A program made the position numbers and the translations under genes. Shown here piece after piece: positions 16,951 through 26,945 of a DNA stretch of 64,000 nt. Every line of letters starts with the position of its first letter. Position 1 is the first letter of the stretch. Origin of the DNA: Rhodoferax mekongensis (GTDB lineage Bacteria; Pseudomonadota; Gammaproteobacteria; Burkholderiales; Burkholderiaceae_C); contig NZ_CP132507.1 in NCBI RefSeq assembly GCF_032191775.1, forward strand, positions 1,141,001 to 1,205,000. Reading direction: 5' to 3'. The notes below the pieces were generated by a model. It had not been told where the DNA came from and did no database searches. It saw only the letters and a list, made by a program, of their open reading frames with translations.

Positions 16951-17982
16951 GTGAACGCGAAATCCGGGAAAGATAGCAAGGTGAAACCAGCCCCCAGCAA
17001 AGCTAAACCTGTTGCGAAAAAGGCTGCCACTGCCAAAGCTGCCACCAAGGCTGCTGCAGCCAAAACTCCTGCCAAACCAGCTGTAAAAGCAGCTGCAAAA
17101 GCCCCTATCGCTACCAAATCGAGCAGCAAAGCCGCTGTCAAAACCGTGGTTTCTGCCCCTGTGAAAACTCCCGCCAAAGCCGCTGCCAAAGCGCCCTCCA
17201 AGACCGCTCCTGCAGTCGCCAAGTCCACCGCTAAAGCATTGGAAAAAGCGCCCGTCGCTGCGACAAGTAAAATCAAGCTTGCGACAGCTAAGTCGGTGGC
17301 GAAGTCCGTCGAAGTGACCAAAGAATTGCCCGCAACTCCCGTGCGTGCTGCGCCCGCGGTGGCTGCCGTCTCAACAGTTCCAGCCAAAGCAGGACGGCCT
17401 TCATCCCGTCTGGCCCAGCTGACGGTCCCGTCGATGGCGCAAACTGTAGCTTCCACAGCTGCAAAAGCGAGTTATAACCAAACCATGTCTTCCCCAGTCA
17501 TTGCTCCTGTGATACCTGCCATCGTGAAAAAAGACGCCAAATTAGCCAACAACTGGAAAAGCAAAACGGTTGCCGAATTGTCGGACGCCGAGTTGTTGGC
17601 GATGCCTGACTCGGAATACATGAATGAGGTGCAACTTGCGTATTTCCGCCTGAAGCTCTCCAACCTCAAGCGCGACATCCTGACCAGCGCTGGCGAAACC
17701 ACGGAACACCTGCGGGAAGATACCTCTGTGGTCCCAGATCCTGCAGACCGCGCCACCATTGAAGAAGAGCATGCTCTGGAGTTGCGTACCCGCGACCGTG
17801 AACGCAAGTTGCTGAAGAAGATCGAACAATCGATTGCACGCATTGATGCAGGCGATTACGGTTATTGCGATGAAACCGGTGAGCCCATCGGCGTAGGCCG
17901 CTTGTTGGCACGTCCCACGGCGACCTTGTCGCTGGAGGCGCAGCAGCGCCGAGAGCTCAAGCAGAAGATGTTCGGGGACTGA
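16951..17982 (+). CDS. dksA: DksA-like RNA polymerase-binding protein with histone H1-like N-terminal tail
   Basis: A 343-residue protein. Residues 1-175 are Lys/Ala/Pro repeats (KAAAKAP-like), resembling histone H1/AlgP tails. The DksA domain begins near residue 179, with EYMNEVQLAYFRLKL, the coiled-coil tip DPADRA (D263, D266, A268; the DxxDxA motif) and LRTRDRERKLLKKIE. The zinc-finger region keeps only C306 (YGYCDETGEPIG). The other three Cys positions are Thr, Ser and Ala, so this is a zinc-independent DksA2-like type. I chose the GTG at 16951 because AGGAGA precedes it; frames open further upstream to 16795. It would bind RNA polymerase with ppGpp to control rRNA and biosynthetic promoters. 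Confidence 0.85.
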   Translation: MNAKSGKDSKVKPAPSKAKPVAKKAATAKAATKAAAAKTPAKPAVKAAAKAPIATKSSSKAAVKTVVSAPVKTPAKAAAKAPSKTAPAVAKSTAKALEKAPVAATSKIKLATAKSVAKSVEVTKELPATPVRAAPAVAAVSTVPAKAGRPSSRLAQLTVPSMAQTVASTAAKASYNQTMSSPVIAPVIPAIVKKDAKLANNWKSKTVAELSDAELLAMPDSEYMNEVQLAYFRLKLSNLKRDILTSAGETTEHLREDTSVVPDPADRATIEEEHALELRTRDRERKLLKKIEQSIARIDAGDYGYCDETGEPIGVGRLLARPTATLSLEAQQRRELKQKMFGD

Positions 17983-18014
17983 AGTCCCGATTACTGCGCA
18001 CATCCTTATCCGCT

Positions 18015-19793
18015 ATGGCAACCAAAGACGAACGACCAGGCTTACTTTCCAAGGTGGCGATGTTCGTTCGCAATCCGACCAAAGACTGGTCGGAGTTGTC
18101 CCGTACGGAAACCGAGCCGGATAGCAGCTATGACAAACAGGCCTTGAAGGCCATGATTGAGCGCAAGCGGCAAAATGATTTCGTCCGCAAGCGAGAGTTC
18201 GATCAACTGCGAAAGCTGCGTAATCGCGACCCCTCTGCGGCGGCCAATCTGGCTCGTCCGTCATTCTTCCAGAGTAGTATCCCGACCGACCCCGATGGAC
18301 GTGCGGTGACGCTGAAGAAGATTGATGAAATCGAAGCCCAGATGTCCAAGCAGTGGTGGAAAGGCAAGCAAGAGGCTGCGGCTATGCAGGGCGCAGGACC
18401 GACAGCACCACAAAGCATCCCGACTTCCTTCCCGTCAGATTCTAGCCCGGGATCGCATACGTCTGTGGATGCACCGATCTCAATTCCTTCTGTGTTTGAG
18501 TCGACAGAATCCACTGGTTTGAGGGTGTTGAACACCGTCCGAGATCCGGCGCCCTCCACCGAATATGCCCCAACTGAGATGGGCTCCGGCATGCCGCCCA
18601 TGTCTTCCCATGTTCCCTTGGTGCCGGTGGTGAAGGGCCCAGTAACCCATATCACGGCAGATCCTTCCGAATTGAGCTTTTCCACCTCCAAGCTTTTTGC
18701 CATGGACGTGGCGGATATGACCACTGATCCGGAGTTGGAAGAAGCGGCCATACGCTTCGCCAATGGAGATGACGCTGGTGCAGAAGCTGGTCTCATACAA
18801 GCGCTGGGCCGAGGTCATCCGGATGCAGAGGTCGCTTTCAATTGGGCCGCTGCGCTTATGGACCTGTACCGCGCCACCCAGAATCGGGACCGGTTTGATT
18901 GGGCCACCGTGGAATATGCGCATCTTTGGAATGGTCGGGTGCCGGGTTGGGAGGTATTGCAGCTTGACGCCAATCAAGGCATGGATACGACCGCTGCGGC
19001 ACCGTTTGTCCCTGAGCCTGTAGAGGGTGAGTTCGGACCTGCGGCCGCCATGTGGGATAGTCCTTCGGTCTTGACCGTGGATGGCATGGAGTCCCTGCGC
19101 ATGGTCTTGTCCAGCAATCCCATGCCGTGGACATTGACGTGGGGGCGGCTACAGCGCATCGAATCCGAAGCCATGCCTTTGCTCTCAGGGCTCTTTGCGA
19201 GTTTGTGTGACGAACCGGTGTCCTTGCGCTTTGGCGGTGCTGAGAAGCTCCTGCAGGCCTTGCGCAACCTGACTCCATCCGGTGACCGAGCGGTGGATTC
19301 TGCGTGGTGGACGGTTCGCCTCAATGCCTTGCGTGCCATGCAGTTGCTCGATGAGTTTGAATTGGTGGCACTTGACTACTGTGTGACCTATGAGGTTTCG
19401 CCGCCCGCATGTGAGCCTGCCAAATGCAACTACGCGGTATGGGCTGCGCCCTCTGTCGCACGGTCGACATCGGACTTTATTGCCACGGTACCCATGGGGT
19501 TGGATTCGGTCACGATTTCCAGTCAGGAACTTCGTGGCGAAGTGCTTGGGGATGCCATGACCGTTCTGGCGGGCATCGATGGCGCGCGTGATGCGTCCAA
19601 CAGCATTGCCGTGTCCTGCCGCTACCTTGTGCGGGTCGATTTTTCTGCTGCCGGCAGCATTCTCAATTGGGTTGCCATGCGCCAAGCCGAGGGCTGCATG
19701 GTGCAATTCCAGGATGTACACCGGCTTGTAGCCGCGTTCTTCAACGTGATCGGTATCAGCGAGCACGCACGCGTCATTCCCCGTTCGCTCTAA
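18015..19793 (+). CDS. Conserved hypothetical protein with C-terminal STAS-like domain
   Basis: A 592-residue soluble protein. The N-terminal 110 residues are charged and helical ([20 protein letters not shown]), then comes a Pro/Ser-rich linker (about 130-215). A helical repeat-like region ([20 protein letters not shown]...[18 protein letters not shown]) and two STAS-like alpha/beta stretches follow, the last ending [21 protein letters not shown], a form common in STAS-domain NTP-binding proteins of Burkholderiales. No transmembrane segment or enzyme motif is visible. Function unknown. It starts 33 nt after dksA and ends just before a terminator hairpin that separates it from hslVU. Confidence 0.75.
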   Translation: MATKDERPGLLSKVAMFVRNPTKDWSELSRTETEPDSSYDKQALKAMIERKRQNDFVRKREFDQLRKLRNRDPSAAANLARPSFFQSSIPTDPDGRAVTLKKIDEIEAQMSKQWWKGKQEAAAMQGAGPTAPQSIPTSFPSDSSPGSHTSVDAPISIPSVFESTESTGLRVLNTVRDPAPSTEYAPTEMGSGMPPMSSHVPLVPVVKGPVTHITADPSELSFSTSKLFAMDVADMTTDPELEEAAIRFANGDDAGAEAGLIQALGRGHPDAEVAFNWAAALMDLYRATQNRDRFDWATVEYAHLWNGRVPGWEVLQLDANQGMDTTAAAPFVPEPVEGEFGPAAAMWDSPSVLTVDGMESLRMVLSSNPMPWTLTWGRLQRIESEAMPLLSGLFASLCDEPVSLRFGGAEKLLQALRNLTPSGDRAVDSAWWTVRLNALRAMQLLDEFELVALDYCVTYEVSPPACEPAKCNYAVWAAPSVARSTSDFIATVPMGLDSVTISSQELRGEVLGDAMTVLAGIDGARDASNSIAVSCRYLVRVDFSAAGSILNWVAMRQAEGCMVQFQDVHRLVAAFFNVIGISEHARVIPRSL

Positions 19794-19802
19794 GGCGAAC
19801 GC

Positions 19803-19834
19803 AGCAAGCCGGCGAGTGCCCGGCTTGCTTTTCT
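19803..19834 (+). terminator. Rho-independent terminator
   Basis: Perfect 10-bp stem AGCAAGCCGG / CCGGCTTGCT with a 7-nt loop, followed by TTTTCTT, directly after the STAS-like gene. Confidence 0.82.
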
Positions 19835-19858
19835 TGCAACCATCCTCATTTATCCGCC

Positions 19859-20404
19859 ATGGAACAATTTCACGGAACGACCATCATCAGTGTGCGTCGT
19901 CAGACCCCAACCGGTATGCAAGTGGCCATCGGTGGCGACGGGCAAGTGACGCTTGGCAATATTGTGATCAAGGGTACGGCCCGTAAAGTACGCAAGCTTT
20001 ACCACGGCAAGGTCTTGGCGGGATTTGCGGGTGCCACGGCTGACGCATTCACCTTGTTTGAACGTTTTGAAGCCAAGCTTGAAAAGCACCAAGGGCACTT
20101 GGTGCGTGCGGCCATTGAACTCACCAAGGATTGGCGCACTGACCGCGTCTTGCGCAAGCTGGAGGCGATGCTGGCGGTGGCAGACAAAGATGCGTCGCTC
20201 ATCATTACCGGCAACGGGGATGTGCTGGAGCCTGAAAACGGGATTGTGACAATTGGTTCCGGTGGCGCTTATGCGCAAGCAGCGGCCGTGGCCTTGCTTA
20301 ACCACTCGGAATTGTCGGCTGCCGACATTGTGAAGCGCTCCCTGGAAATTGCCGGCGAGTTGTGCATTTACACGAACATGAACCACACCATTGAAACCCT
20401 CTAA
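19859..20404 (+). CDS. hslV: ATP-dependent protease HslVU, peptidase subunit
   Basis: A 181-residue proteasome-like subunit. The precursor MEQFHG is expected to be cut before TTIISVRR so that Thr7 becomes the N-terminal nucleophile. GGDGQVTLG and [14 protein letters not shown] are conserved HslV blocks. It forms a double hexamer capped by the HslU ATPase encoded 24 nt downstream. The ATG at 19859 fits the family N-terminus. The preceding terminator makes it the likely first gene of a heat-shock operon, but no clear sigma-32 promoter was recognised. Confidence 0.96.
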   Translation: MEQFHGTTIISVRRQTPTGMQVAIGGDGQVTLGNIVIKGTARKVRKLYHGKVLAGFAGATADAFTLFERFEAKLEKHQGHLVRAAIELTKDWRTDRVLRKLEAMLAVADKDASLIITGNGDVLEPENGIVTIGSGGAYAQAAAVALLNHSELSAADIVKRSLEIAGELCIYTNMNHTIETL

Positions 20405-20428
20405 GCAGGGTTGCCGCTTTCAATTTTT

Positions 20429-21763
20429 ATGCAAACACTTACGCCTCAAGGCATTGTTGCCGAATTGGATAAACACATTGTCGGGCAGGCGCAAGCCAAG
20501 CGCGCCGTCGCCATTGCGTTACGCAACCGGTGGCGCAGGCAGATGGTGGAGGGCACTCTCCGCACGGAAATCACGCCCAAAAACATTCTGATGATTGGTC
20601 CTACTGGCGTGGGTAAGACCGAGATTGCCAGACGCTTGGCCCGTTTGGCCGACGCACCCTTCATCAAGGTGGAAGCGACGAAGTTCACCGAAGTCGGCTA
20701 CGTGGGCAAGGACGTAGACGCCATCATCCGCGATCTTGCAGAGATTGCAGTCAAACAGACGCGCGAGTCAGAAAAAGCCAAGGTCCGCGCGCGGGCCGAA
20801 GATGCTGCTGAAGACCGCATCCTGGATATCCTGATTCCAACGCCGCGGGCAGACTTCGGTTCTCTCTCTACGGCTGAGACTCCAGAAAATGCTACACGCC
20901 AGGCTTTTCGCAAGAAGCTGCGTGAGGGGCAATTGGCAGACCGCGAGATAGAGTTGGAAGTGGCTGCGCCCGCGCCCAGCCTGGACGTGATGGGGCCAGC
21001 CGGAATGGAGGAGATGACCGAACAGATTCGCGGTTTGTTCGGTCAAATGGGGCAGGGCAAGAAGCAAACCCGCAAGCTCCGTATTGAGGATGCCGCCAAG
21101 CTGCTCGCCGATGAAGAGGCTGCCAAGTTGGTCAATGAGGAAAACGTCAAGACTCAGGCCATCCAAATGCTTGAGCAGAACGGCATTGTCTTTATTGACG
21201 AGATCGACAAGGTCACCTCGCGCAGTGAAGGCAGTGGCGCAGAGGTTTCCCGTCAGGGTGTCCAGCGGGACCTTTTGCCTCTGGTGGAGGGCACCACGGT
21301 GTCCACAAAATACGGAATGGTAAAGACGGATCACATTCTCTTTGTGGCATCCGGTGCGTTCCATCTGAGCAAGCCCAGCGATCTGATTCCTGAGCTTCAA
21401 GGGCGCTTTCCCATTCGGGTGGAGTTGCAGTCGCTCTCGGTTCAAGACTTCGAGGCCATCCTGACCCAAACCCATGCTTCCCTGATCAAGCAATACCAGG
21501 CGCTATTGGCGACAGAAAGCGTGCAACTGCATTTCGCCGATGACGGCATTACCCGCTTGGCCCAGATCGCCTTCGATGTGAACGAGCGTACGGAGAATAT
21601 TGGAGCCCGCCGCTTGTCCACCGTCATGGAGCGCCTGCTCGATGAGGTGAGCTTTGACGCCACTTCATTGGTCGGGCAAACGGTTCATATAGACGCAGCC
21701 TATGTCGACCAGCGTTTGGCAGCCCTGAGTCAAGACGAAGATTTGTCACGATTCATCCTGTAA
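20429..21763 (+). CDS. hslU: ATP-dependent protease HslVU, ATPase subunit
   Basis: A 444-residue AAA+ unfoldase. Walker A GPTGVGKT at residues 57-64, Walker [11 protein letters not shown], and the pore/intermediate (I) domain between them. The sensor-2 and C-terminal region ends EDLSRFIL, the C-terminal tail that docks into HslV pockets. The ATG at 20429 gives [20 protein letters not shown]; an in-frame TTG at 20411 is not needed. Length matches the family (about 440). The ribosome site is weak, which suggests coupling to hslV translation. Confidence 0.96.
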   Translation: MQTLTPQGIVAELDKHIVGQAQAKRAVAIALRNRWRRQMVEGTLRTEITPKNILMIGPTGVGKTEIARRLARLADAPFIKVEATKFTEVGYVGKDVDAIIRDLAEIAVKQTRESEKAKVRARAEDAAEDRILDILIPTPRADFGSLSTAETPENATRQAFRKKLREGQLADREIELEVAAPAPSLDVMGPAGMEEMTEQIRGLFGQMGQGKKQTRKLRIEDAAKLLADEEAAKLVNEENVKTQAIQMLEQNGIVFIDEIDKVTSRSEGSGAEVSRQGVQRDLLPLVEGTTVSTKYGMVKTDHILFVASGAFHLSKPSDLIPELQGRFPIRVELQSLSVQDFEAILTQTHASLIKQYQALLATESVQLHFADDGITRLAQIAFDVNERTENIGARRLSTVMERLLDEVSFDATSLVGQTVHIDAAYVDQRLAALSQDEDLSRFIL

Positions 21764-21940
21764 GCGCGCAAGGACCGGATAAACGGTAGCTGCTTCAAGC
21801 ATCACTTTCAGAGCCTCTGCTAAGTGCTTAATTTAGAACGCTTTTTAAGCTAGTGAAGCCTTCGAAAACGCGTCTAAGTCGTTGATTTCATTGGAAAATT
21901 TTCGCGCAAGCCCTGTTGCGAGCGTTCGATTTGCTGATAC

Positions 21941-21974
21941 AGTGCAAAAAAGTGCAATTTAGTGGTGAAAAGTG
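21941..21974 (+). promoter_or_regulatory. 10-bp-spaced AGTG direct repeats upstream of mraZ (putative MraZ operator)
   Basis: AGTG occurs at 21941, 21951, 21961 and 21971, exactly 10 bp apart, three of them preceded by A/T-rich tracts (AAAAAGTG, TTTAGTG, AAAAGTG). MraZ regulators are known to bind arrays of short direct repeats at about one helical turn upstream of their own operon. The last repeat ends about 50 nt before the mraZ start. The rest of the 259-nt gap between hslU and mraZ holds no clear gene. It has a partial match to the 55-bp element near 21788 that I did not accept. Confidence 0.62.
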
Positions 21975-22022
21975 CCGCCAAATTGCTGTTTCAACACTGC
22001 TGCAGCAAAAAGGTGTTTTTTC

Positions 22023-22451
22023 GTGTTCCAAGGGGCTTCGTCTCTCAGTCTTGATGCCAAGGGTCGCCTGTCGGTGCCGACACGGCATCGTGACGTCTTG
22101 AGTGCGACGGCTGCCGGACAGCTCACGATTACCAAGCACCCCCATGGTTGCTTGATGGTGTTCCCGCGCCCTGAGTGGGAAAAATTCCGTGAACGGATTG
22201 CGGCTTTGCCCATGTCCGCCCAGTGGTGGAAACGGATTTTTCTGGGCAATGCCATGGACGTGGAGATGGATGGCACCGGCCGTGTGCTGATTTCACCGGA
22301 ATTGCGTGAGTCTGCCGGCATCGCCAAAGACACCATGCTGCTGGGCATGGGCAACCACTTTGAACTGTGGGACAAGGCCACGTACGACGAGCAAGAGGCG
22401 AAGGCCATGCAGGGTGAAATGCCCGACGTCTTCAAGGACTTCTCTTTTTAA
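22023..22451 (+). CDS. mraZ: Transcriptional regulator / division-cluster repressor MraZ
   Basis: A 142-residue protein with two SpoVT/AbrB-like swapped-hairpin domains. Conserved blocks [16 protein letters not shown] (first) and [15 protein letters not shown] (second). It represses its own dcw operon. The N-terminus [14 protein letters not shown] aligns with other MraZ proteins when started at the GTG at 22023. A longer open frame from 21972 reads through non-conserved sequence and overlaps the putative operator. First gene of the dcw cluster; rsmH begins 9 nt after its stop. Confidence 0.92.
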   Translation: MFQGASSLSLDAKGRLSVPTRHRDVLSATAAGQLTITKHPHGCLMVFPRPEWEKFRERIAALPMSAQWWKRIFLGNAMDVEMDGTGRVLISPELRESAGIAKDTMLLGMGNHFELWDKATYDEQEAKAMQGEMPDVFKDFSF

Positions 22452-22460
22452 GGCCACACG

Positions 22461-23396
22461 GTGGAAGCTCCTCGGACCCATACCACCGTATTGTTGAACG
22501 AAGCGGTAGATGCCTTGTTCAGTGATGGCGGCACCCCCTTTGACGCAGCTGCGCAAGCCACCTACGTGGATGCGACTTTCGGCCGGGGCGGCCACTCTCG
22601 CAGCATTCTCTCGCGCCTGGATCCTTCCGGCCGGCTGATCGCCTTTGACCGCGATCCTGAGGCCGTGGCCCAGGCAGCGCTCATTACGGATCCCCGCTTT
22701 TCCATTCGCCACGAAGGTTTCTCGAACCTCGGCGTCTTGCCGTCTGGCAGCGTGGGTGGCGTGCTGATGGACCTCGGTGTGAGTTCCCCACAGATCGATA
22801 GCCCGGAGCGGGGCTTCAGCTTCCGCTTCGACGGCCCGTTGGATATGCGCATGGACACCACGCGCGGTGAGAGTGTGGCCCAGTGGCTGGAAACGGCCGA
22901 GATCAATCAAATCGCGGAGGTGATACGTGAATATGGTGAAGAACGGTTTGCTGGGTCAATTGCAAAGGCGATTGTTGCTCGCCGACAGGAACGGGGCCCA
23001 ATTTCAACCACCTCCGAGTTGGCCCAACTCGTGGCTGACACGGTCAAAACCCGCGAGCCGGGCCAGAACCCTGCAACGCGCACATTTCAGGCTTTTCGGA
23101 TTTTCATCAACGCCGAGCTTGAGGAGTTGCAACAGGCGCTAGACGCCAGTCTGGAAGTCCTCCAGCCCGGCGGGCGTCTGGCTGTGATCAGCTTCCACTC
23201 TCTGGAAGACCGCATCGTCAAGCAGTTCATCGCCAAGCATTCCAAGGAGGAGTACGACCGCCGCGCGCCCTTTGCGGCTCCCAAGGTCATGAAGCTCAAG
23301 GCATTGGGGCGCATCAAGCCAAGCGCAGAAGAAGTGGCAGCCAACCCTCGCTCACGCAGTGCGATTCTGCGTGTGGCGCAAAGGATGCCGGCATGA
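22461..23396 (+). CDS. rsmH: 16S rRNA (cytosine1402-N4)-methyltransferase
   Basis: A 311-residue SAM methyltransferase (MraW). Family motifs: [13 protein letters not shown] at the start, [15 protein letters not shown] (SAM-binding), [14 protein letters not shown], the [16 protein letters not shown] stretch, and the C-terminal [14 protein letters not shown] and [12 protein letters not shown]. It methylates N4 of C1402 in the ribosomal P site. Starts with GTG at 22461. Its stop overlaps the ftsL start, so the two are translationally coupled. Confidence 0.96.
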   Translation: MEAPRTHTTVLLNEAVDALFSDGGTPFDAAAQATYVDATFGRGGHSRSILSRLDPSGRLIAFDRDPEAVAQAALITDPRFSIRHEGFSNLGVLPSGSVGGVLMDLGVSSPQIDSPERGFSFRFDGPLDMRMDTTRGESVAQWLETAEINQIAEVIREYGEERFAGSIAKAIVARRQERGPISTTSELAQLVADTVKTREPGQNPATRTFQAFRIFINAELEELQQALDASLEVLQPGGRLAVISFHSLEDRIVKQFIAKHSKEEYDRRAPFAAPKVMKLKALGRIKPSAEEVAANPRSRSAILRVAQRMPA

Positions 23397-23704
23397 TGCG
23401 CATTAACTTGGTTCTCTTGGTGGCGGTGGTCTGCAGTGCGCTATATCTGGTGGGGATTCAGTACGAGTCGCGCCGCGTGTTTACTGAGTTGGACAAGGCG
23501 CGCGCCGATTCCCGCCGGCTGGAAACAGAGTTCGGCCGCTTGCAGGTTGCCAAGCGCGAACAGGCGACGTCTGCCCGCGTGGAGCAGCTCGCACGTGAAA
23601 AGCTCCAAATGCGCCAAGTGACGCCCGCCATCACCAGCTATGTCACCTACAGCGCACCTATGCCTCAAGCCGGCGCATCTGCAGCAAGGAAAGGCGCCCA
23701 GTGA
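23393..23704 (+). CDS. ftsL: Cell division protein FtsL
   Basis: A 103-residue bitopic membrane protein. One N-terminal transmembrane helix ([20 protein letters not shown], about residues 4-23) is followed by a periplasmic coiled-coil heptad region ([20 protein letters not shown]) and a short tail. It links FtsB and FtsQ to FtsW/FtsI in the divisome. Identification rests on size, topology and position between rsmH and ftsI, since FtsL sequences are poorly conserved. It overlaps both neighbours by 4 bp. Confidence 0.9.
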   Translation: MMRINLVLLVAVVCSALYLVGIQYESRRVFTELDKARADSRRLETEFGRLQVAKREQATSARVEQLAREKLQMRQVTPAITSYVTYSAPMPQAGASAARKGAQ

Positions 23705-25446
23705 CACGTCGGGGTATTCAGTACACCTCCAGTCCTTTGCTGGCCAGCCGCACGCCGGTATGGCGCAGCAAGTTTGTGGTGGGCGCGATTGCCCTCGGGT
23801 TTACAGGTTTGGTGGCGCGTGCCGCCTATATCCAGGTGTATGCCAATGATTTCTTCCAACGCCAGGGCGAAGTGCGCTTTGCGCGGACGATTGATTTGCC
23901 TGCGGATCGTGGGCGCATCCTGGACCGCAATGGCTTGATACTGGGCTCCAGTGTCCCCGCGCCCAGTATCTGGGCCATTCCTGAAGACGTGGAATTGGAC
24001 AAGACACAGCTGGCGCAGCTGGCCAAGTTACTGGAAATGCCAGCGGCCGACATTGCAAAGAAGCTTCAGGACGAAGACAAATCTTTTGTCTGGATCAAGC
24101 GCCAGGTCAATGCGGACATTGCCAAAAAGATTGCCGAGATGAACATCAAAGGCATCTATCAGCGCAAGGAATACAAGCGCCAGTATCCGGAAGGCGAAGC
24201 GGCTGCGCACATCGTGGGCTTTACCAACGTCGAAGACAACGGTCAGGAAGGCGTGGAGTTGATGTTCAACAAGGAGCTGCTCGGACGTCCGGGCATGCGC
24301 CATGTGATCAAGGACCGATTGGGCCGCGCGGTGGAAGACGTGGGTGAGATGGTACCTCCCGTCCCGGGGCGCGACTTGCAGCTCAGCATCGACAGCAAGG
24401 TGCAGTTTTTTGCATACCAAAAGCTGCGTGACGCGGTAGTCACCCACAAAGCCAAAGCAGGTAGCGTCGTGGTGCTCGACGCCATCACTGGCGAGGTGCT
24501 GGCACTGGCCAACTACCCCAGCTACGTACCGGACAAGCGCCACAACCTCACCGGTGAGCAGTTACGCAATCGGGCCCTGACAGATACTTTTGAGCCCGGT
24601 TCTGTGATGAAGCCATTCACAGTGGGCCTTGCGCTGGAATCTGGTCGTGCCAAGCCGTCTACCGTGATCGATACCGCCCCGGGCTCCATCACCATCACGG
24701 GGGCCACTATCCGCGACTCGCACCCTCATGGCGCCCTGACGGTAGAGCAGGTCATTCAGGTCTCCAGCAATGTAGGTACGACCAAGCTGGCCATGCAGAT
24801 GCCGGCCAGCGAAATGTGGCAAACCTTTTCGCAAGCGGGCTTCGGCCAAAAACCGCAAATCGAGTTTCCCGGCGCAGTGTCGGGGCGACTGCGGCCCTAC
24901 AAATCCTGGCGCCCCATCGAACAGGCCACCATTTCTTATGGCTATGGCATGTCTGCATCCCTGTTTCAGATGGTGCGCTCGTATACCGTGTTTTCTCATG
25001 ATGGGCAGATCATTCCTGCCACGCTGTTGAAAACCAGCCAGCCGGCCGTCGGTGTGCAGGTGTTCTCCGCGCAGACCGCTGCCAAGGTCCGCCATATGCT
25101 GAAAATGGCCGCTGGACCGGGAGGCACGGCACCCAAGGCCCAGACCATCGGCTACTCGGTGGGTGGAAAGTCCGGAACCGCCTACAAGCAAATCGGCAAG
25201 GGCTACGGGAGCGACGGAAACCGCAAGTACCGCAGCTGGTTTGTGGGCATGGCGCCCATCGAGCAGCCGCGCATCATTGTGGGCGTCATGCTCGATGAGC
25301 CCAGTGCCGGCAAGTACTACGGCGGTGAAGTTGCCGCGCCTGTATTCAGTGAGACGGTGCAACAAACCCTGCGCATGTTGGGGGTTCAGCCTGACATGGC
25401 CGTGCAGCCGCATATCGTCGCGGATGCGGTGGAGGAGAGCTTCTGA
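23701..25446 (+). CDS. ftsI: Penicillin-binding protein 3, septal transpeptidase
   Basis: A 581-residue class B PBP. An N-terminal membrane anchor (about 22-42; KFVVGAIALGFTGLVARAAY) and a pedestal domain opening with RGRILDRNG precede the transpeptidase domain. Catalytic SxxK is in EPGSVMKPF, SxN in SSNVGTTKLA, and KSGT in VGGKSGTAYK. It cross-links septal peptidoglycan together with FtsW. Begins with GTG at 23701 overlapping ftsL. Its TGA overlaps the murE ATG. Confidence 0.96.
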   Translation: MTRRGIQYTSSPLLASRTPVWRSKFVVGAIALGFTGLVARAAYIQVYANDFFQRQGEVRFARTIDLPADRGRILDRNGLILGSSVPAPSIWAIPEDVELDKTQLAQLAKLLEMPAADIAKKLQDEDKSFVWIKRQVNADIAKKIAEMNIKGIYQRKEYKRQYPEGEAAAHIVGFTNVEDNGQEGVELMFNKELLGRPGMRHVIKDRLGRAVEDVGEMVPPVPGRDLQLSIDSKVQFFAYQKLRDAVVTHKAKAGSVVVLDAITGEVLALANYPSYVPDKRHNLTGEQLRNRALTDTFEPGSVMKPFTVGLALESGRAKPSTVIDTAPGSITITGATIRDSHPHGALTVEQVIQVSSNVGTTKLAMQMPASEMWQTFSQAGFGQKPQIEFPGAVSGRLRPYKSWRPIEQATISYGYGMSASLFQMVRSYTVFSHDGQIIPATLLKTSQPAVGVQVFSAQTAAKVRHMLKMAAGPGGTAPKAQTIGYSVGGKSGTAYKQIGKGYGSDGNRKYRSWFVGMAPIEQPRIIVGVMLDEPSAGKYYGGEVAAPVFSETVQQTLRMLGVQPDMAVQPHIVADAVEESF

Positions 25447-26945
25447 TGGCCACCTTCACCACCCCCGTGCAGGCCGTGGAATGGCTGCGCTCCTGCGGCG
25501 TTCAGGGCCTTACGACAGACAGTCGCGAAGCCACCAGCGTGGATGCATTCATTGCCTGGCCGGGTGCCGCGACCGATCCACGGCGCTTTGTTGCGCCCGC
25601 ACTGGCGAAAGGCGCTCTCGCCTGCCTCGCGGAGCAGTCGGGTGCAGAGGCTTTCGAATTGGATTCCGATCGCACGGGCTTTTACTCCGGACTCAAGGCC
25701 GGTTCCGGGCCGATAGCAGCAGCGTTTTACGGCATGCCTTCCCGCGAGTTGGCCGTGATGGCGGTGACCGGCACCAACGGAAAAACCAGTACGGCCTGGT
25801 GGCTCGCCCAAGCATTGGCCCAAGTGGGGGGCAAAGAGGCTATGCCGTGTGGCGTCATTGGCACGCTGGGCGTTGGTCGCCCGCCTGCATTGAAGGCCAC
25901 TGGCTTCACGACGCCAGATCCGGTTCTCTTGCAGAAGACCCTGCGCGCTTTCGTCCAGCAAGGGCTCAAGGCATGCGCGATGGAGGCTTCATCCATCGGC
26001 ATTGAAGAGCTGCGCATGACCGGCACGGTCATCCACACCGCCATCTTCACCAATTTCACGCAAGACCATCTGGACTACCACGGCAGCATGGCGGCTTACT
26101 GGGCCGCCAAGCGAGCGCTGTTCTCTTGGGATGGATTGAAGGCCGCTGTGGTGAATGTGGATGACGACAAGGGCGCCGAATTGGCGGCAGAGCTTGCGGA
26201 TACTTCCCTGAATGTATGGACAGTCGCCGTGCAAGGTGACGCGCGCTTGATGGCTCGCAGCATCACCCATTCGGCGCAAGGCCTGGCATTCGATGTCGTG
26301 GAAGGCGGAGAGACTGTCCGTCTGCAGTCGCACGTTATCGGTAGCTACAACGTGTCCAACTTGTTGGGGGTGATTGCAGCCATGCGCACGGTGGGCATCC
26401 CCCTGCAGTCTGCGGTGCAAGCCTGCGCAACCCTGTTGCCGGTACCGGGTCGTATGGAGTGCATAGGCGGAGAGTCTGCTCCCCTGGTGGCGGTGGACTA
26501 TGCCCATACGCCGGATGCCCTGGCGCAAGCCTTGCGCGCATTGCAGCCGGTGGCCCAAGCCCGCGGAGGAAAACTCTGGTGCGTGTTCGGTTGCGGGGGT
26601 GACCGCGATGCGTCCAAGCGCCCCCTGATGGGAGCCGTCGCCGCAGCCCAGTCGGAACATACGGTCGTGACCAGCGACAACCCTCGCAGCGAAAAGCCGG
26701 AAGCCATCGTGGCGCAAATTCTCTTGGGCATGGTGGAGTGCCCCCATGTGGATGTGCAGGTGGATCGCGCCGTGGCGATTGCCGACGCCATCTGCAGCGC
26801 CGATGCACAAGACGTCATTCTGCTGGCCGGCAAAGGTCATGAAGAAACCCAGGAAATCGCCGGTGTGAAAACCCCGTTCTCCGACATGGCGCACGCCCGG
26901 GCCGCTCTGGCCTTGCGCAGTCCCAATGAGGAGACCATGCGATGA
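25446..26945 (+). CDS. murE: UDP-MurNAc-tripeptide synthetase (meso-DAP adding)
   Basis: A 499-residue Mur ligase that adds meso-diaminopimelate to UDP-MurNAc-L-Ala-D-Glu. The ATP loop GTNGKTST is at residues 109-116, the HTPDALAQ-type block reads DYAHTPDALAQALRAL, and the DAP-specific DNPRSEKP signature is intact. This fits the dapF gene in the same window and a DAP-type (Gram-negative) wall. Overlaps ftsI and murF by one to four bases. Confidence 0.96.
   Translation: MATFTTPVQAVEWLRSCGVQGLTTDSREATSVDAFIAWPGAATDPRRFVAPALAKGALACLAEQSGAEAFELDSDRTGFYSGLKAGSGPIAAAFYGMPSRELAVMAVTGTNGKTSTAWWLAQALAQVGGKEAMPCGVIGTLGVGRPPALKATGFTTPDPVLLQKTLRAFVQQGLKACAMEASSIGIEELRMTGTVIHTAIFTNFTQDHLDYHGSMAAYWAAKRALFSWDGLKAAVVNVDDDKGAELAAELADTSLNVWTVAVQGDARLMARSITHSAQGLAFDVVEGGETVRLQSHVIGSYNVSNLLGVIAAMRTVGIPLQSAVQACATLLPVPGRMECIGGESAPLVAVDYAHTPDALAQALRALQPVAQARGGKLWCVFGCGGDRDASKRPLMGAVAAAQSEHTVVTSDNPRSEKPEAIVAQILLGMVECPHVDVQVDRAVAIADAICSADAQDVILLAGKGHEETQEIAGVKTPFSDMAHARAALALRSPNEETMR

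Noticed and set aside
21788..21825. Possible decayed copy of the 55-bp element in the hslU-mraZ gap
   Set aside because: TAGCTGCTT and AGAGCC are present, but spacing differs from every accepted copy.
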